From: Panicum virgatum | Lineage: Eukaryota > Streptophyta > Magnoliopsida > Poales > Poaceae | Length of the DNA stretch: 64,000 bases | Direction: 5' to 3' | NCBI RefSeq assembly: GCF_016808335.1 | Contig: NC_053138.1 | Coordinates: 58,124,951 to 58,188,950 of the forward strand | Part shown: positions 11,905-23,995 of the stretch, in pieces | Layout of the letters: each line of letters opens with the position of its first letter | How positions within the stretch are numbered: position 1 is the first letter of the stretch | Position numbers and translations under genes: made by a program | Notes under the pieces: generated by a model | Told to the model about the DNA's origin: nothing | Databases searched by the model: none | Seen by the model: the letters and a program-made list of their open reading frames with translations, nothing else

Positions 11905-12614
11905 TTTATATTTCTTTTTATGGAACTGCTAGCGCTCGGACGTCTGATCCGGGCGTTGCCGTCATAAAAAAAATCCCGTCGCAACATTGTCTGATGTTGC
12001 ATGCAACATGACCGGATCAAATGAAACACTTTGAACATACTGTTGCAATATTTGTTTAAAAGATTTGCAGCATCAAAAATCAGTGTTTGTGACACCAAAA
12101 AATATGTTAAAAGATTGTTGTTAGCCATCCGTTGATGATGAGAAAAAAACCCACTGCAACATCTGTTTGTTTCATGGAATATTTAAAATCCACATGAAAC
12201 ATCTCAATGAAAATGTAACACCCGAACTAAACACTTGCAATATGTCTGTGCAATATCAACATTGCAATATCTAGATATACTTTTGCAACATCTATAAAAA
12301 ATATTTGCAATATTTTTCTGAACATCTTAAACACGGGGAACATACACTTGCCACAATGCACTAAAACCTGACTGCTGCCCCGCCATGGATGCCCCGACCC
12401 CCGGAGCTCCTCCGTCAGCTGACGTGCGGGAAGCCCCGGAGAGCAGCGGCCCGCGGCCGGCCGTGCGAGCTCCGCCCCTAGGTGCTTGGAGCTCTGCCTC
12501 TAGCCGTTGCGTTGGCGCCCACGCCCGGCCGAATCCCGAGAAGGAGGTCGCTGGGTTGGGTGAGGTTGCCGTCGCCGGCCAGGGAGCTGCAGGGTGGAGG
12601 GGCGTGGAGGAGCG
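11905..12614. other. Non-coding, repeat-like sequence
   Basis: The first 430 bases repeat phrases such as 'tgcaacatc', 'tgaaacatc' and 'caatatttg', a texture well known in dispersed grass repeats. The rest (12380-12600) is GC-rich with no credible gene. Confidence 0.4.
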
Positions 12615-13144
12615 TAACACCCTAATTTTCAATTTAGGAATCCTAAATTAAATTTATTAGATTGGTTATAGATTCGATAAGGTTTTATTTCTTGATTTTA
12701 AAACATTTATCGTGAATGTGAATAATTTACTTAGGCATAAAAAGAAAAATAAGGAAAATAGGTTTTGAGTGTTCATATTGCATTGAATTGTTTTTTGTTG
12801 AATTTGAATTTGAGTTTAAGTTTTTTTTAAGCATTTTTTCCATCTCTCTTTTCTCCTTTCTAGCTTGGCCCATCTCTCTCTTCCTCCTTTCCTCTTCTCT
12901 TTTCCGCAGCCCAACCGCCGGCCCAATCCCCCTCCCGGCTCAGCTCACCCTTCAGTCACCCCTCTCTCGCGCTCAGCGCCAGGTGAGATAAGGCTGTTGG
13001 GTCCTTCCCCTCCCTCACGCTAGGCTCAGCCTGAACCCAGCCATGGCTTGCATGCCGCCGCCCTTTCCCTTGGCACGCACGCCAAGACCCTCGGCCACGC
13101 CCTATAAAAAGAACTACGACCCCCACTTGACCCATCATCCGCAA
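12615..13144 (+). mobile_element. LTR-like segment with TATA box
   Basis: It begins GTAACACCCTAATTTTC, a common grass LTR start, runs through a CT-rich tract, and has a TATA box at about 13102 (CCCTATAAAAAGAA). At 13145 another LTR-type start follows (TGTAACATCTCAAAAATT). No paired LTR or target duplication was found. Confidence 0.35.
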
Positions 13145-13204
13145 TGTAACATCTCAAAAATTTACCAAAATAAATCACTCGCTAAAATTGTTTCAAAACC
13201 TTTT

Positions 13205-14095
13205 TCATAAGCGCACCCTACAGAAAAGAGCCACCACCAACTCGTTTCTCGAACATCCAACTGCGACCTGTAAAACCAAGATCAAACAGGCCACATGCAT
13301 CAACCATATCCCGAAAGCCTGCGATTTGTGCATGACTCCTCTCCTGCACACCCACATGCTCCGATCGATGTAGAACTTCATTGAAGTCACCAAGACATAA
13401 CCACGGTAAGACTGATGATGACTTGATGAACTTAAGCATATCCCAGGTTTTAAACCGCTCGCTTGTTTGTGCCTCCCCATAAACACTTGTCAGCCGCCAT
13501 TTGTTGCTGCTAGCCTCGTTGACAATAGCGAGTATGGTAAAATCTCCAGCTTTATTTCATTGTTCCAAAATAAACTGAGGCCACCACTGCGGCCCGAACT
13601 GCTAACAGCAAAAGCATTAGCATAACCTAAAGTACTTTTCAAACCTTCAACCCATGCTTTGTGAACTTGAGTTTCTAGCACACAGAGCACGATCCGGCGC
13701 GTAGTTCTTCGCTATATCGCGAAGCTCCTTTACTGTCACGGCATTGCCCAAGCCGCGACAGTTCCAACTGAGGAGACTCATTGGACCTGGCGGCGCTCCT
13801 CGCGAGAGCCCGCCTTAGTCTTCGAAGGTGATTCTCCTGCTCCTGTACTCCCCTTCGCCGTCGATGACTCATCCGCCTTCTCTCGCTTGCTAGCAAGCCC
13901 TCGCAGAAACTGTCGAAAGAAAAATGCTCCCGCACGCCCAAACACCTCGATGCCAAGGCCGGGTAGCTGAGCCAGTTAGCCCCATAGTTAGTCCGAGCAC
14001 GAGAGGCCAGGAGGGAGCGGAGGAGCGGCCGAGAATCCCTCACCGGCACGATCGCCGTCGAAGTCGTCAAAGCCCTAGAGAAACCCTAGGTACGC
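13205..14095 (-). pseudogene. LINE fragment: ORF1 end and endonuclease start
   Basis: On the minus strand a protein starting MSLLSWNCRGLGNAVTVKEL (ATG near 13780) is the start of an L1-type ORF2 apurinic endonuclease domain; SWNCRGLGN is diagnostic. Further frames contain LCVLETQ, SGRSGGLSLFW, PWLCLGDFNEVLH and DLGFTGRSWMF, all from the same domain. At least one frameshift separates them. The upstream 300 bases read like the basic tail of ORF1. Everything after the endonuclease (reverse transcriptase, 3' UTR, poly-A) is missing. That is unusual for LINEs, which usually lose their 5' end, so later deletion or rearrangement cut this copy. Confidence 0.8.
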
Positions 14096-14199
14096 CATAA
14101 GACAGTAACCCTAGGTACAAACATCTATTTCATAGAAAACCCTCAAAACTTTTGCGAAATCAACCCCCTTAATATGTATTGGGTGGCGGGTTAAATTGT

Positions 14200-14710
14200 C
14201 TCCCACGAAAAAAATAGCGCGCTAATTTTCGCGCTATTGTGCCGCTAAATGCGAATAGCGCCATAGCGCCGCTATTTTCCCGCTATTACTACCAGGCCAA
14301 AAATAGCACGTGCGGCCCGTTATTTCATTGCCTTTATGGCTGTTTAGTGTTTGCTGTTTGTGTGTGTGAAACTATGAACCTATCTAGCTTTTATTACCTT
14401 TATGACTTATGTTATCAAGTATCAACTTATCAAAGATTATGTTGACTGTTATTATGTTGGAAACTCATGGATTATGTTAAAAATTCATGGATTATGTTGG
14501 CTGCTATTATGTTATCAACTTATTATAGATTTTTATTTTTTCCTAACACTTGTAAACAAATAGCGCGCTATAGCGGCACTATAACAGCACAAATCAGCTA
14601 ACGCTACTCCGCTTAGCTGCCGCTATAGCGCGGCCATAGCGCCGCTATAGCGGCGTTATGGCGCCAATAGCGGCCCGAAAAGGCCAAACACTATTTTCAA
14701 TAGCCCGCGA
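14200..14710. repeat. Transposon-like repeat built from 'tagcgccgctatagcg' palindromes
   Basis: Both ends consist of many copies of GCGCGCTA, TAGCGCCGCTAT and GCTATAGCGG in inverted arrangement, with about 280 AT-rich bases between them. The arrangement (palindromic terminal arrays, no gene) fits a non-autonomous DNA transposon. A second, smaller relative lies at 37715-37870. Superfamily not determined. Confidence 0.55.
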
Positions 14711-14781
14711 TTTTTTTTTCATGGATTGCCTCTCACACTTACACACTGCATATACCACAACATCGACACCTATGATGACTA

Positions 14782-15015
14782 CTCTCTCCGTTCCAAATTA
14801 TAAGTCGTTTAACTTTTTTGACACCAAATTTGACCACTCGTCTTATTCAAAAAAATTATGAAAACATAGTCAAATTTAACTCATTATTGAAGAACTTGTA
14901 TTGATGAAGTAAGCCACAACAAAAGAATTGATATTTTGCACAAATTTTTGAATAAGATGAATGGTCAAACTTGGGGTGAAAAAGTCAAACGACCTATAAT
15001 TAGGAACGGAGGGAG
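14782..15015. mobile_element. Stowaway MITE (234 bp)
   Basis: The ends are CTCTCTCCGTTCCAAATTAT and its near reverse complement (ATAATTAGGAACGGAGGGAG). TA flanks both sides (14780-14781 and 15016-15017). The inner arms pair over more than 60 bases (AAGTCGTTTAACTTTTT against AAAAAGTCAAACGAC). This is the classic grass Stowaway form. Confidence 0.9.
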
Positions 15016-15169
15016 TACCACATAAATGCTTTCTCGCTGCGGACGCAGGGACGATCCATACATTTAACAAAGCAAATACAATTTGATTGAGCCCGCAACA
15101 AAACTTTATAAGTATTGATATATCCGTGACGGGTCTCTCGGTGGCACCAACGGCGCGGCATTTTTCTTG

Positions 15170-15275
15170 TTCTCTTCTAAGGGGATTGGATGGTACTGGG
15201 GAAATTTGACTTATAAGAGATTTGATCCTTCTCATTTATTTTTTCAATCCCCTCCAAACCAAACAAAACTCTAAA
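15170..15275 (+). repeat. Dispersed repeat, copy 1
   Basis: The segment runs from TCTAAGGGGATTGGATGG to CAATCCCCTCCAAACCAAAC. Its ends are partly complementary (GGGGATTGGA against TCAATCCCC). It is a clear relative, in opposite orientation, of 50762-50876. It lies in the upstream region of the gene that starts at 15634. Confidence 0.65.
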
Positions 15276-15633
15276 ATGTGATTTTTCCATTGAGAAGAGT
15301 CCTACCAAGACGTTTGGTAAAGTATATTTGGTAAAGGAAAAATAAATAAATTCAGTAGCAGGTGGCGGCAGATGCCGGCGGCGCCCGAGACAGTAACAGT
15401 TTTTTTTAATAATCAAGACAGTAACACGCCGCCGGGATTCTTTCCAGGCCCAACAGTAGACGGCCCACACCATGGGATTCTTTCCAGGCCGGAACCAAAC
15501 ACAACCGGAACATGAAAACGATTCGATGCCGCCGTTCCCGATTCCGATCAAACTCTTCATCCTCGATCAAATATAAACCCGTCGACGACGCCGCCGCCGC
15601 CGCCGCCTCTCCACTCCGAACAATCGCCGAAAC

Positions 15634-18600
15634 ATGGCGCTACTTTCGTCGACCTTCCGCTTCTCCCCTGCCAGCGGCGGGACCCCTCAATCCGCCGCCA
15701 GGCGGAGAGCCGCCACCGGCGCCCCCAGCTTCTTCTGCCCGGGGAATGGCAGACAAGGAACGCAGCGCCTGCGCTTGTGCCGCTCAGCTCCGGACGATTA
15801 TTGGTCGACGCCGCCGCGGTGTCCGGGGGAACTAATCCCGATCCCGGCGCCCAGGTGGTGGACGCTGGAGCTGCGGCCGGAGGATCTGGTCGAGCCGACG
15901 GGGCAGGGCGTGGAGGAGCTCAAGGCCATACGGGACGCCCTGCTCCGGGACCCTCTCCAACCCGTCTGGCTCGCCTTGCAAGAGATCGTGGCCACCGGCG
16001 GAAACGTCTTCCGCTGCCAATGCTTCCATGTCGGCGTTTGTCAGGTAGTACAAGATATTTATTGTCAGGTAAGTACAAGAGAGACTCTCGCATGAGTTGC
16101 TGAAGAAGTGTGTGCCTGTGTGCAGGTCCATTGCTCATCGCGGCAGGTCTGTGTAAACTCTACACAGTGGCGCCCAACCTTTTCATGGATATTGTTCTTG
16201 GATACATATTCTACAAGATGAGTGTTTTAGCAGCAAATCTGAAAAGAAAAGGGAGATCAAATGATATATGTGGTCGGATACAGTTTGGTGAGTCCAAGAA
16301 TTATATTTGCTACCTCTTTTTTTTACATTTAAATAGCTCGCAACAAAGAGCTATCTCAGTCGCTACAATATAATTACCGTTGCACGGCATTGTACAAGTA
16401 AAATTTAACAAAACTATACATAGTAGTCAAAGAAAGTTCCTGGATGTTCTAGTGGAAAGAATATTAGTAATATTGAGAGAACTTTTCAAGGCAGTTCAAT
16501 TGGTTTCGTTACTGCTAACCTGTTTAACAAATGTTAATGGGTGTTCTATCTAATCACACATAGTACAGCCCACCGCTTGGCTTTCACAGATTAATTATAT
16601 CTTAGTTCTACATCCAAGATGGTTTAAAAGTCATTACAATTAGTTTTTGATATTAACCCACATGCAATGCACCCCTCAATTTTGGTCTGATCATATCATG
16701 ACCACTAAAAGTTACATTGGCTTTGCAACTATTTTTTTTCCCTCAATGCGTAGCCAATAATAGGCTCCAAGTATCTTACATTATTATTTTTTCAATGCAG
16801 TTCTTATGCTTATTTTGTTCTTGAAGTGTAACAATCCTACCAAGGTACAATTTCTGCCAGAAAGCATTCAGACCTAAGCTCCATTTATTCAGCTCCGCCA
16901 TCTTAGCCATCTAGAGGAGGTTTAATTGTTAATTATGTGTGTTAACAAACTTTTTGTTTCTTTTTTCTTTATGACTTCTGCTACCGGTTCACGGAGTTTT
17001 TCTGGTTAGTACTTGTGATAAGTTCCGGTTAATGTTTTATTCTACTTGGTTAACTTTTGTTAGATTACATGGTATATCATATTTGACGAATATTTCCTTG
17101 AGTATGTGAAGAATTTTATACCCTGTAAATGCGTTTCAGAATTTCTTTTGTTGGAGCAAAATTTCAAAACAAATTTTGCTATTTAGTTTGACTTTTCATA
17201 TTCTGTATACTCATGATTAGAAGCTCTAAACCTCAAAACTGCACCACACTGATTGTCGAATCTTTAGATTTGAACTCACCTGTGGTTGTGATTGAACTGT
17301 TTCTCAATGATAATAAAGGGCCAATATTTGGAATCAAAATTGGGAATAAGTAGATATTTGGTCCACATGTTCAAGAATAATGTTAGGGCAATAACAGTAA
17401 TAACGTTGACTGTCAGGCTTCTTCTTCATAAACTATTGATAAAATTTTCATGACCAATTCAAATAGGTGCATGATCAGTGATCAAAGAGAGAACATGCTT
17501 TGTAAAATACCATTTATTACTAAGTGATTACTTTATATGTGTCTGAACACTTAATATGTGTTATATATTGATGCAAAACTCACTACTAGAAAACAGGCTA
17601 AAGATCCAGGCCAAAGGAACCACTTATTGCTTGAACCGGTACTAATGTGAGACATCAGCACCGGCTGCATCAATAGCCGGTACTTTTGGCATGCGCCGAG
17701 CGCTGGCAAGGTGCGCCACGGCACAAACCGGTGTCAATGCACTGACAAAAGCACCGGTTAACTCCATCAGCTGGTACCAAATTCGCCATGCATCAATGGC
17801 ACCGGGTGGTGGCACGACCCGGTGCTTATGGAGCAAACATTAGCACCGGGTCAAGCCATGACCCGGTGGCTGTGCTGGCTCTGGACATAGGCACCGGTTG
17901 AAATGAGTACCCGTTACTGATGGCCGGCCTGATCTCCCTCGATATTTTAATTCCTGACCACCCATCTCTTCTCTCTACCGCACAGACCCCCACTCTCTTA
18001 TCCTCTCCACCGCCCAGCACCCATCTCTTCTATCTTCTCCCCATCTCTCCTCTCTCCCACGCCATAGAGGCCAGGCTGGTGGATGGAGCCCATGTGCCGG
18101 AAGCTCACTGCCAAGGTGGTCTGGGTCATGAGCAGCTTCATCGTCTGCATCGCCATGGCCATGGTCACCATCCTCAGCTCCTGTCGCTCGAGGTAAGCTA
18201 TAGCGGCAGGCGGGGCTGAGCTCAAGCTCGGGATGGTGCTACTAGATGTGCTACTAGATTTGGCCGCACGAGATTGGCGCTCCTTTTCTCTCTCCCATGC
18301 TTGCACATACAAGAATCAAGACCGATGGTTGCATCTGTATAGTTTTCTTCCGTTGCTTTGTCTTGCTTGCTTGATGGGAATTGGACCTTTGATTCGTTTG
18401 TTGTTGAGGAGATGAACAGGTGGTGTGGTGCTCACCCTGCCCGACGGCAAGCTTGCGGGATGCAGGATGCACTTGGCGTATGCTCGGTCCCTGTTCGTGG
18501 ATGGACCGGCGGCGGCTCCCTCTTGCGGATCCAGGCATGAAGCGGCCAGATCCGGCGAGGAGGCATCACGCTTAGTCGCTTGGACGCCACGGAGGTGGCG

Positions 18601-19903
18601 GCGAGCAGCCGTACGGCGGGGAGCCACTGGCCGCACCAGACGGATGGGCCGCACGGCCAGAGCAAGCCATGGCCGTTCCCGTGCCTGCGCCCGCCGAGCA
18701 CCATGCAGTTCCCCTTCGAGGTACGCAATATGCGAGCCTTTCTTGCTGATCTGCTGCTCCACATTTCGATTCAGAAGCTCACGCACTCTCTGGCATGCGC
18801 GTGGGAGCCGACCGCCGCCGCCGACGCCGTGGGGCGCGCTGGCCGCCGCCGCGGGAGCTGGCGTGGGGTGCTCGGGCCGCCACCGCCGCCGTGGGGCGCG
18901 CGGGCCGCCACAGCTGCGGGAGCCAGCCGCAGCCGCCGTAGGCCGCGCAGGGCGCCACCGCTGCGTGTCTGCGGGAGCCGGCTGCCGTCGGGGGAGTGAG
19001 CGGGCTGACGCCACCGCCGGAGCAGGACGGGAGCCGGCCGCGTGGGTGATTTTTTTCTCTTTTTTTTCTTATTTTTCAGAAACATATATGTATATGGGAT
19101 TGTATTGATTGGATGTATCTTGTGAACTCTTCTTTGGATGATTTGTGAGACATGATTATTTTGTTCGATGGATTTAATATCTGAACATTCTTTGGAGCAT
19201 GAATCCTGTGAACGATGAGAGGGGAACGGTGGGAGGGGGAACGGGAGAGGATGCTAGAGAACGGCCGTAGCAATTATTCTGGTACCGGTTGGTATTACCA
19301 ACCAGTTACCAACCGGTACCAATGGAGATGGAGGTCTTAGGCATCGGGTTATTTACCCGGTGTCTTAAGTAGTCACATTAGTCTCGGTTACTTAGTACCG
19401 GTTCCAAAACCGGTACCTATGCTTATTTTCAACTGGTGTTGATGGTCCTTTCTCTAGTAGTGACTGAAATGACCAAAGAAATACTATTCAATCCCAATTG
19501 TTTGCTCTTTTTAGGGCTTCAAATGTCGTCAAGGATTATATAATTCTAAATATTTGTTAGATTGTGCTTTTGTGCACCTCAATTGTCTCTCTTCTTTGGC
19601 GTGATTATTTTGGTTGGTCCCTAAATCATTGTGTCGTTTACATTAGCATCCATCTTCTACATTGGGCGTGTCTGGATCCGACCGCTAGATCTATTTGGGC
19701 TAGAGCTATTTTTTATTCTCCCCTAAGTATCTGGATCTAATGGTTGCCTTTTTCTAAATCCCATCCACTCCAGAACAAAGTGTATGCAAGTGTATGCATG
19801 CAAAGTGTACTGTGAAGTCGTTGATTTGAAATATCCAAGACAAGAACTTGAAGGACTGTTCAAGGCGATACTGACAATATTCAAGCGAATGCTGAAGCTA
19901 TAG
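15634..19903 (+). CDS. Uncharacterised conserved protein, probably plastid-targeted, four exons
   Basis: Proposed exons: 15634-16039, 16126-16287, 16801-16844, 19781-19903, giving about 244 residues. The phases agree across the three introns. The first 60 residues are rich in S, A and R with few acidic residues, like a plastid transit peptide. Next come a conserved-looking part ([32 protein letters not shown]) and a hydrophobic part ([32 protein letters not shown], about residues 137-170, and a second stretch LMLILFLK). The end is [23 protein letters not shown]. The exon 1 donor is uncertain: a stronger CAG|GTAAGT at 16068 would shift the frame, while a weak GT at 16040 keeps it. The exon 4 acceptor is also uncertain because of local duplication. 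I do not recognise the family. The third intron holds a CACTA element. Confidence 0.6.
17581..19462. mobile_element. CACTA (En/Spm-type) element, 1882 bp, with ACT target duplication
   Basis: The element starts CACTACTAGAAAACAGGC and ends CCTTTCTCTAGTAGTG, so the terminal inverted repeat is CACTACTAGA(G)AAA. The 3 bp duplication ACT is present at 17578-17580 and 19463-19465. Many ACCGG(T) motifs lie in the first 330 and last 200 bases, which are the sub-terminal transposase-binding repeats typical of CACTA elements. No transposase is encoded, so it is non-autonomous. The GC-rich middle carries gene-like fragments. It sits in intron 3 of the gene at 15634-19903, and has apparently not destroyed any exon. 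Confidence 0.92.
18083..18765 (+). pseudogene. Gene fragments carried inside the CACTA element
   Basis: Three stretches look like exons with splice sites. One starts [19 protein letters not shown] and contains a hydrophobic run ([15 protein letters not shown]), ending at a donor GAG|GTAAGC near 18193. The second, near 18420-18535, reads [20 protein letters not shown] after an acceptor (AACAG). The third, near 18577-18720, reads [18 protein letters not shown] and ends at TTCGAG|GTACGC. Codon composition is GC-rich as in grass exons. I cannot name the source gene or genes. Capture by CACTA elements is known, and this is inferred to be such a case. Confidence 0.45.
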
Positions 19904-19932
19904 CAATATTCAAGCGAATGCTGAAGCTATAG
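19875..19932 (+). repeat. 29 bp tandem duplication at the stop codon
   Basis: CAATATTCAAGCGAATGCTGAAGCTATAG occurs twice in direct succession (19875-19903 and 19904-19932). The first copy ends with the stop codon of the gene above, so the second copy lies in the 3' UTR and does not change the protein. From 19933 to 20234 I see no feature. Confidence 0.9.
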
Positions 19933-20234
19933 GTGGCTTGATGATGAAGGGGGCGAAAGCTTAAGTTCCATTTTTTCAGAAAAATGAGGAACTGTGCTGA
20001 TAAGCTATGGTTTTTGTTGTTGTCCCTAGAACGAAGGGCGGTTAAATAGCCCAACCAAGTGCTTTGATGACTTTATAATCACCATGAGATTATCACGTTT
20101 CCTATTATGGGGTAATGGGAAATGTTTACTTATCTGATTTTTGTTTCTTATTATACTAGATAAATTAGCAACTTTGGGTGTTTTCTCTTATGCGCTTCTG
20201 CTGATCAAATCTCCCGCAACCAAAGAGCGAGTTT

Positions 20235-23200
20235 ACAAGCTAATAAGGATTTGATCACTCTTTAATCAGAAAATTTGCACCAAAGAGATTTGACAAGTTT
20301 GCTTATTCCCCCTCCCAAGGTGCATCCGGTGGTATTCTCTTGGGATGGAACAGCTCCTTATTTTCTGGACAGATCATTCACAACCTCAGATTTGCAATCA
20401 CTGTGAAATTTACATCAACTCACAACAATGAATCATGGAACCTAACTACTGTCTATGGTCCTTGCCAAGGAACTGAAAGAGATGACTTTGTCAACTGGCT
20501 AAATGATCTGCAGATTCAGGATGATGAAAATTGGATGCTCATAGGGGACTTCAACTTCTATAGATCCTTAACTGATAGAAATAGGCCAGGAGGGGACATT
20601 AATGATGTATTTATCTTTAATGAAATTATCAGCCATCTGGGTCTCCAAGAAATTCCTCTGAAAGGAAGAAAATATACTTGGAGCAACATGCAACAAGAAC
20701 CTTTGCTAGAGCAAATTGACTGATGTTTCACATCTACAAATTGGATCTCCCAATACCCCAATACTCTCCTTCTTCCTCTGTCAAAGCCAACCTCAGATCA
20801 TATTCCTTGCATGGTCCAAATTGATACAATGATACCTAAGGCTAATGTGTTTAGGTTTGAGAACTTCTGGGTTGATCAACCTGGTTTCATGAATCTGGTA
20901 AAAAGCACTAGGAATTCAGAGATCAGAGCAACAAACAGTGTCACCAAAGTTACAGCTAAGCTCAAAATGTTAAGGAAAGTGCTGAAAAAATGAAGCAAAG
21001 GAATTTAAAAAATCAACAACCTCATTCAGCAATGTAATGAAGTACTTAGTGTCTTGGACAAGCTTGAAGAACAAAGGACTTTATACATTCAGGAAAGCAA
21101 TTTCAGGACTATTCTCAAGAAGCATATTCTGTCCCTTCTAAAATTCAAGTAGGAATATTGGAGAAAACGCTACACCATTAGATGGACCAAGTTTGGAGTT
21201 GAAAACACCAAGTTTTTTCATGCAGCTGCAATAGAAAGATATAGGCAAAACACTATTACAAGCCTAGAAACACAAGATGGCAGAATCCTCTATGACCATT
21301 TTCAGAAAGCAGCTTTATTATTGGAAAATTTCAAAGCAAGAATGTGACACTCAACAAATCCTCAGATGCAGTACAACATAAATGATCTAGTCATTGAGCA
21401 TGAAGGACTAGAGCAAATTGTAGCTCCCTTTTCCAAAGAAGAAATCGATAATGTTGTCAAACACATGCTAGTGGACAAAGCACCTGGGCCAGATGGATTT
21501 AATGGGATGTTTTTCAAGAAATGTTGGCACATCATCAAGGAAGACATCTACTAGTTATGCAATGACTTCTTTTCTGGAGTAGTGGATTTGCAAGCAATCA
21601 ATAGCTCTTTCATTACTCTTATTCCAAAGAATAACAATCCCATCTCCCCAAATGATTTCAGGCCAATATCCCTAGTGAACTCCATTCTCAAGCTGATCAC
21701 AAAGTTAATGGCAGATAGGCTGCAAGCTCACATCATTCCTCTTATCCACAAGAACCAATATGGATTTATAAAAACTAGAGCAATTCAAGACCGTTTAGCT
21801 TGGGCATTCGAATACATTCATCAATGTCAGCAATCAAAAAAGGAACTTATGATCCTAAAATTGGATTTTGAGAAGGCCTTTGACACAATTGAGCATGATG
21901 CAATTCTGAAAATGATGGAAGGACTTGGATTCAATGGAACTTGGATTGGTTGGGTAAAGAGAATACTGGATACTGGATCCACTTCAGTTTTGCTAAATGG
22001 GCTCCCTGGAAAAATTTTCCACTGCAAGAGAGGGGTCAGGCAAGGAGACCCCCTTTCACCTTTATTATTTGTCATGGCTGCAAACCTATTGCAATGTATC
22101 ATTAACAAGGCTCACAATCAAGGCATCTTCTCATTACCTATCAATGCTGATCCTAATAATGATTTCCTAGTTATTCAATATGCAGATGACACAATAATGG
22201 TGATGAAAACCTCTCAGAGAGAACTGTTTTGCTTAAAAGGGCTTCTACAATCTTTCACTGAATCAACTGGTTTGAAGGTCAATTATTCCAAATCCCAAAT
22301 GATTCCACTAAATCTAAACCAAGACCAGACATCAATCCTGGCCAACACTTTTGGATGTCAACTGGGAACTCTATCTTTCACTTATCTTGGTTTACCTTTA
22401 GGCACAACCAAACCCAAAGTGGAAGATTACATGCCTCTTATGGACAGAACTGAAAGAAGATTGACTGCCACATCATCCTTTCTAACTCAGGCTGGTAGAC
22501 TGCAATTAGTAAACTCTGTCCTCTCTTCCTTGCCCACATACACAATGTGCAGCTTGAAGATTCCAATTGCAGTGCTGGACTTCATTGACAGAGCCAGGAA
22601 GCATTGCCTCTGGAGAGGGTCAGACGAGAATACAAAAAAGAGATCACTGGTTGCATGGCCAAAGGTCTCAAAACCAAAAAACAAAGGTGGACTGGGAGTG
22701 ATTGACCTCATAACACAAAATGAGGCCTTATTACTCAAGCACCTGGACAAATTTTACAATAAAAAAGACATCCCTTGGGTAAACATGATCTGTCATTCTT
22801 ATTATTCCCAAGGACAAATTCCTCATGCTACTGCTGACAGAGGATCTTTTTAGTGGAAAGACCTACTACACCTTTGTGCCAAATTCAGAGGAATTGCTAC
22901 TTGCACAGTCGGCAATGGCTCTACCGTGCTCTTTTGGCTAGATGTTTGGAATGGTTTTTTTCTCCAAGAAAAGCTGCCAAGACTATTCACTTTTGCTAAA
23001 AACCAGAAAATTTCTGTGGCAGCCTTCCTGTCAACGCCAGATATGTCAACACTTTTCCACCTCCCACTATCAGAGCAAGCCTATCAAGAATTTCAGGAAT
23101 TGCAGGAAATAATTCAGAGTGTACAAATGACACAGACAGACAAGGATCAATGGCATTATATTTGGGGATCATCGAAGTATACATCCAAGAGTTTTTACAA

Positions 23201-23910
23201 TCACCTCTACAAGGACTTCCATCCACCAAAGCCTTTTCTTTGGATCTGGAAGTCAAGATGCTGCAACAAACTAGTCTTCTCATGGCTTCTTCTAATGGAC
23301 AGACTAAACACTAGAAGTCTTTTAAAAAGGAAAAAAAATTAAGATTGATGGCAATAACTACAACTGTATCCTATGTACAACTCAAAGAGAAGAAACTGCC
23401 TTCCACCTCTTTTTCACTTGCCCTTTTGCAACCTCATGCTGGCAGCAGATTGGAATTCAATGGCAACATGGAAATCCTTTCTTCCAAATGCTAGAAATAG
23501 CTAAGCAGAGCCTCAACTGCAACTTCTTTATGGAAATTTTCATAATCGCAACTTGGCACATTTGGAAAATAAGGAATGAACATATCTTTGAGAATTGCAC
23601 AACAACCCTCAGCCTGTGGAAAAGAAATTTTAAAAGTGAATGTCTTATACAAGCTCATCGAATGAAAGACTCTCTGAAGACACCCTTCTTAATTTGGTCC
23701 AATAGCTTGACTTAGTCTCATTTGTCTGTATAGCTCGTAGATAGCTCTTAAGTTTCTGTCTAGTTGTTGCTCCCTTTTGCTTCTTCTTTCATTTGTACAG
23801 GCTTTCTGTATTCCTAACTTTTGGTGTTTCCTTTTTTTATATAAATAAAATTTTACAGCGGGGGCCTCCCTCGCTGTTTTCAGTTCAAAAAAAAAACAAG
23901 CTAATAAGGA
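20235..23910 (+). mobile_element. 5'-truncated L1-type LINE with 15 bp target duplication
   Basis: The direct repeat ACAAGCTAATAAGGA flanks the element at 20235-20249 and 23896-23910, and a poly-A tail precedes the right copy. The body (20250-23895) encodes ORF2 without its start: endonuclease end (GDFNFYRSL, RKYTWSN), reverse transcriptase ([59 protein letters not shown], and the catalytic QYADDT at about 22176), then a zinc-knuckle tail (CILCTTQREETAFHLFFTCPF). One frame runs from 20340 to 23342, broken only by stop codons near 20721, 20991, 21150, 21345, 21552 and 22851. A run of A near 23335 shifts the frame. The element is therefore dead. ORF1 and the 5' UTR are absent, as expected from incomplete reverse transcription. 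Confidence 0.95.
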
Positions 23911-23995
23911 ACATGAGCTAGCTACATGTCTGAATCCGACCTGGGCCACTAGGGCCCAGCCACCATGGCCAGCTAAACAGTCAGCGGCTTTGTTA

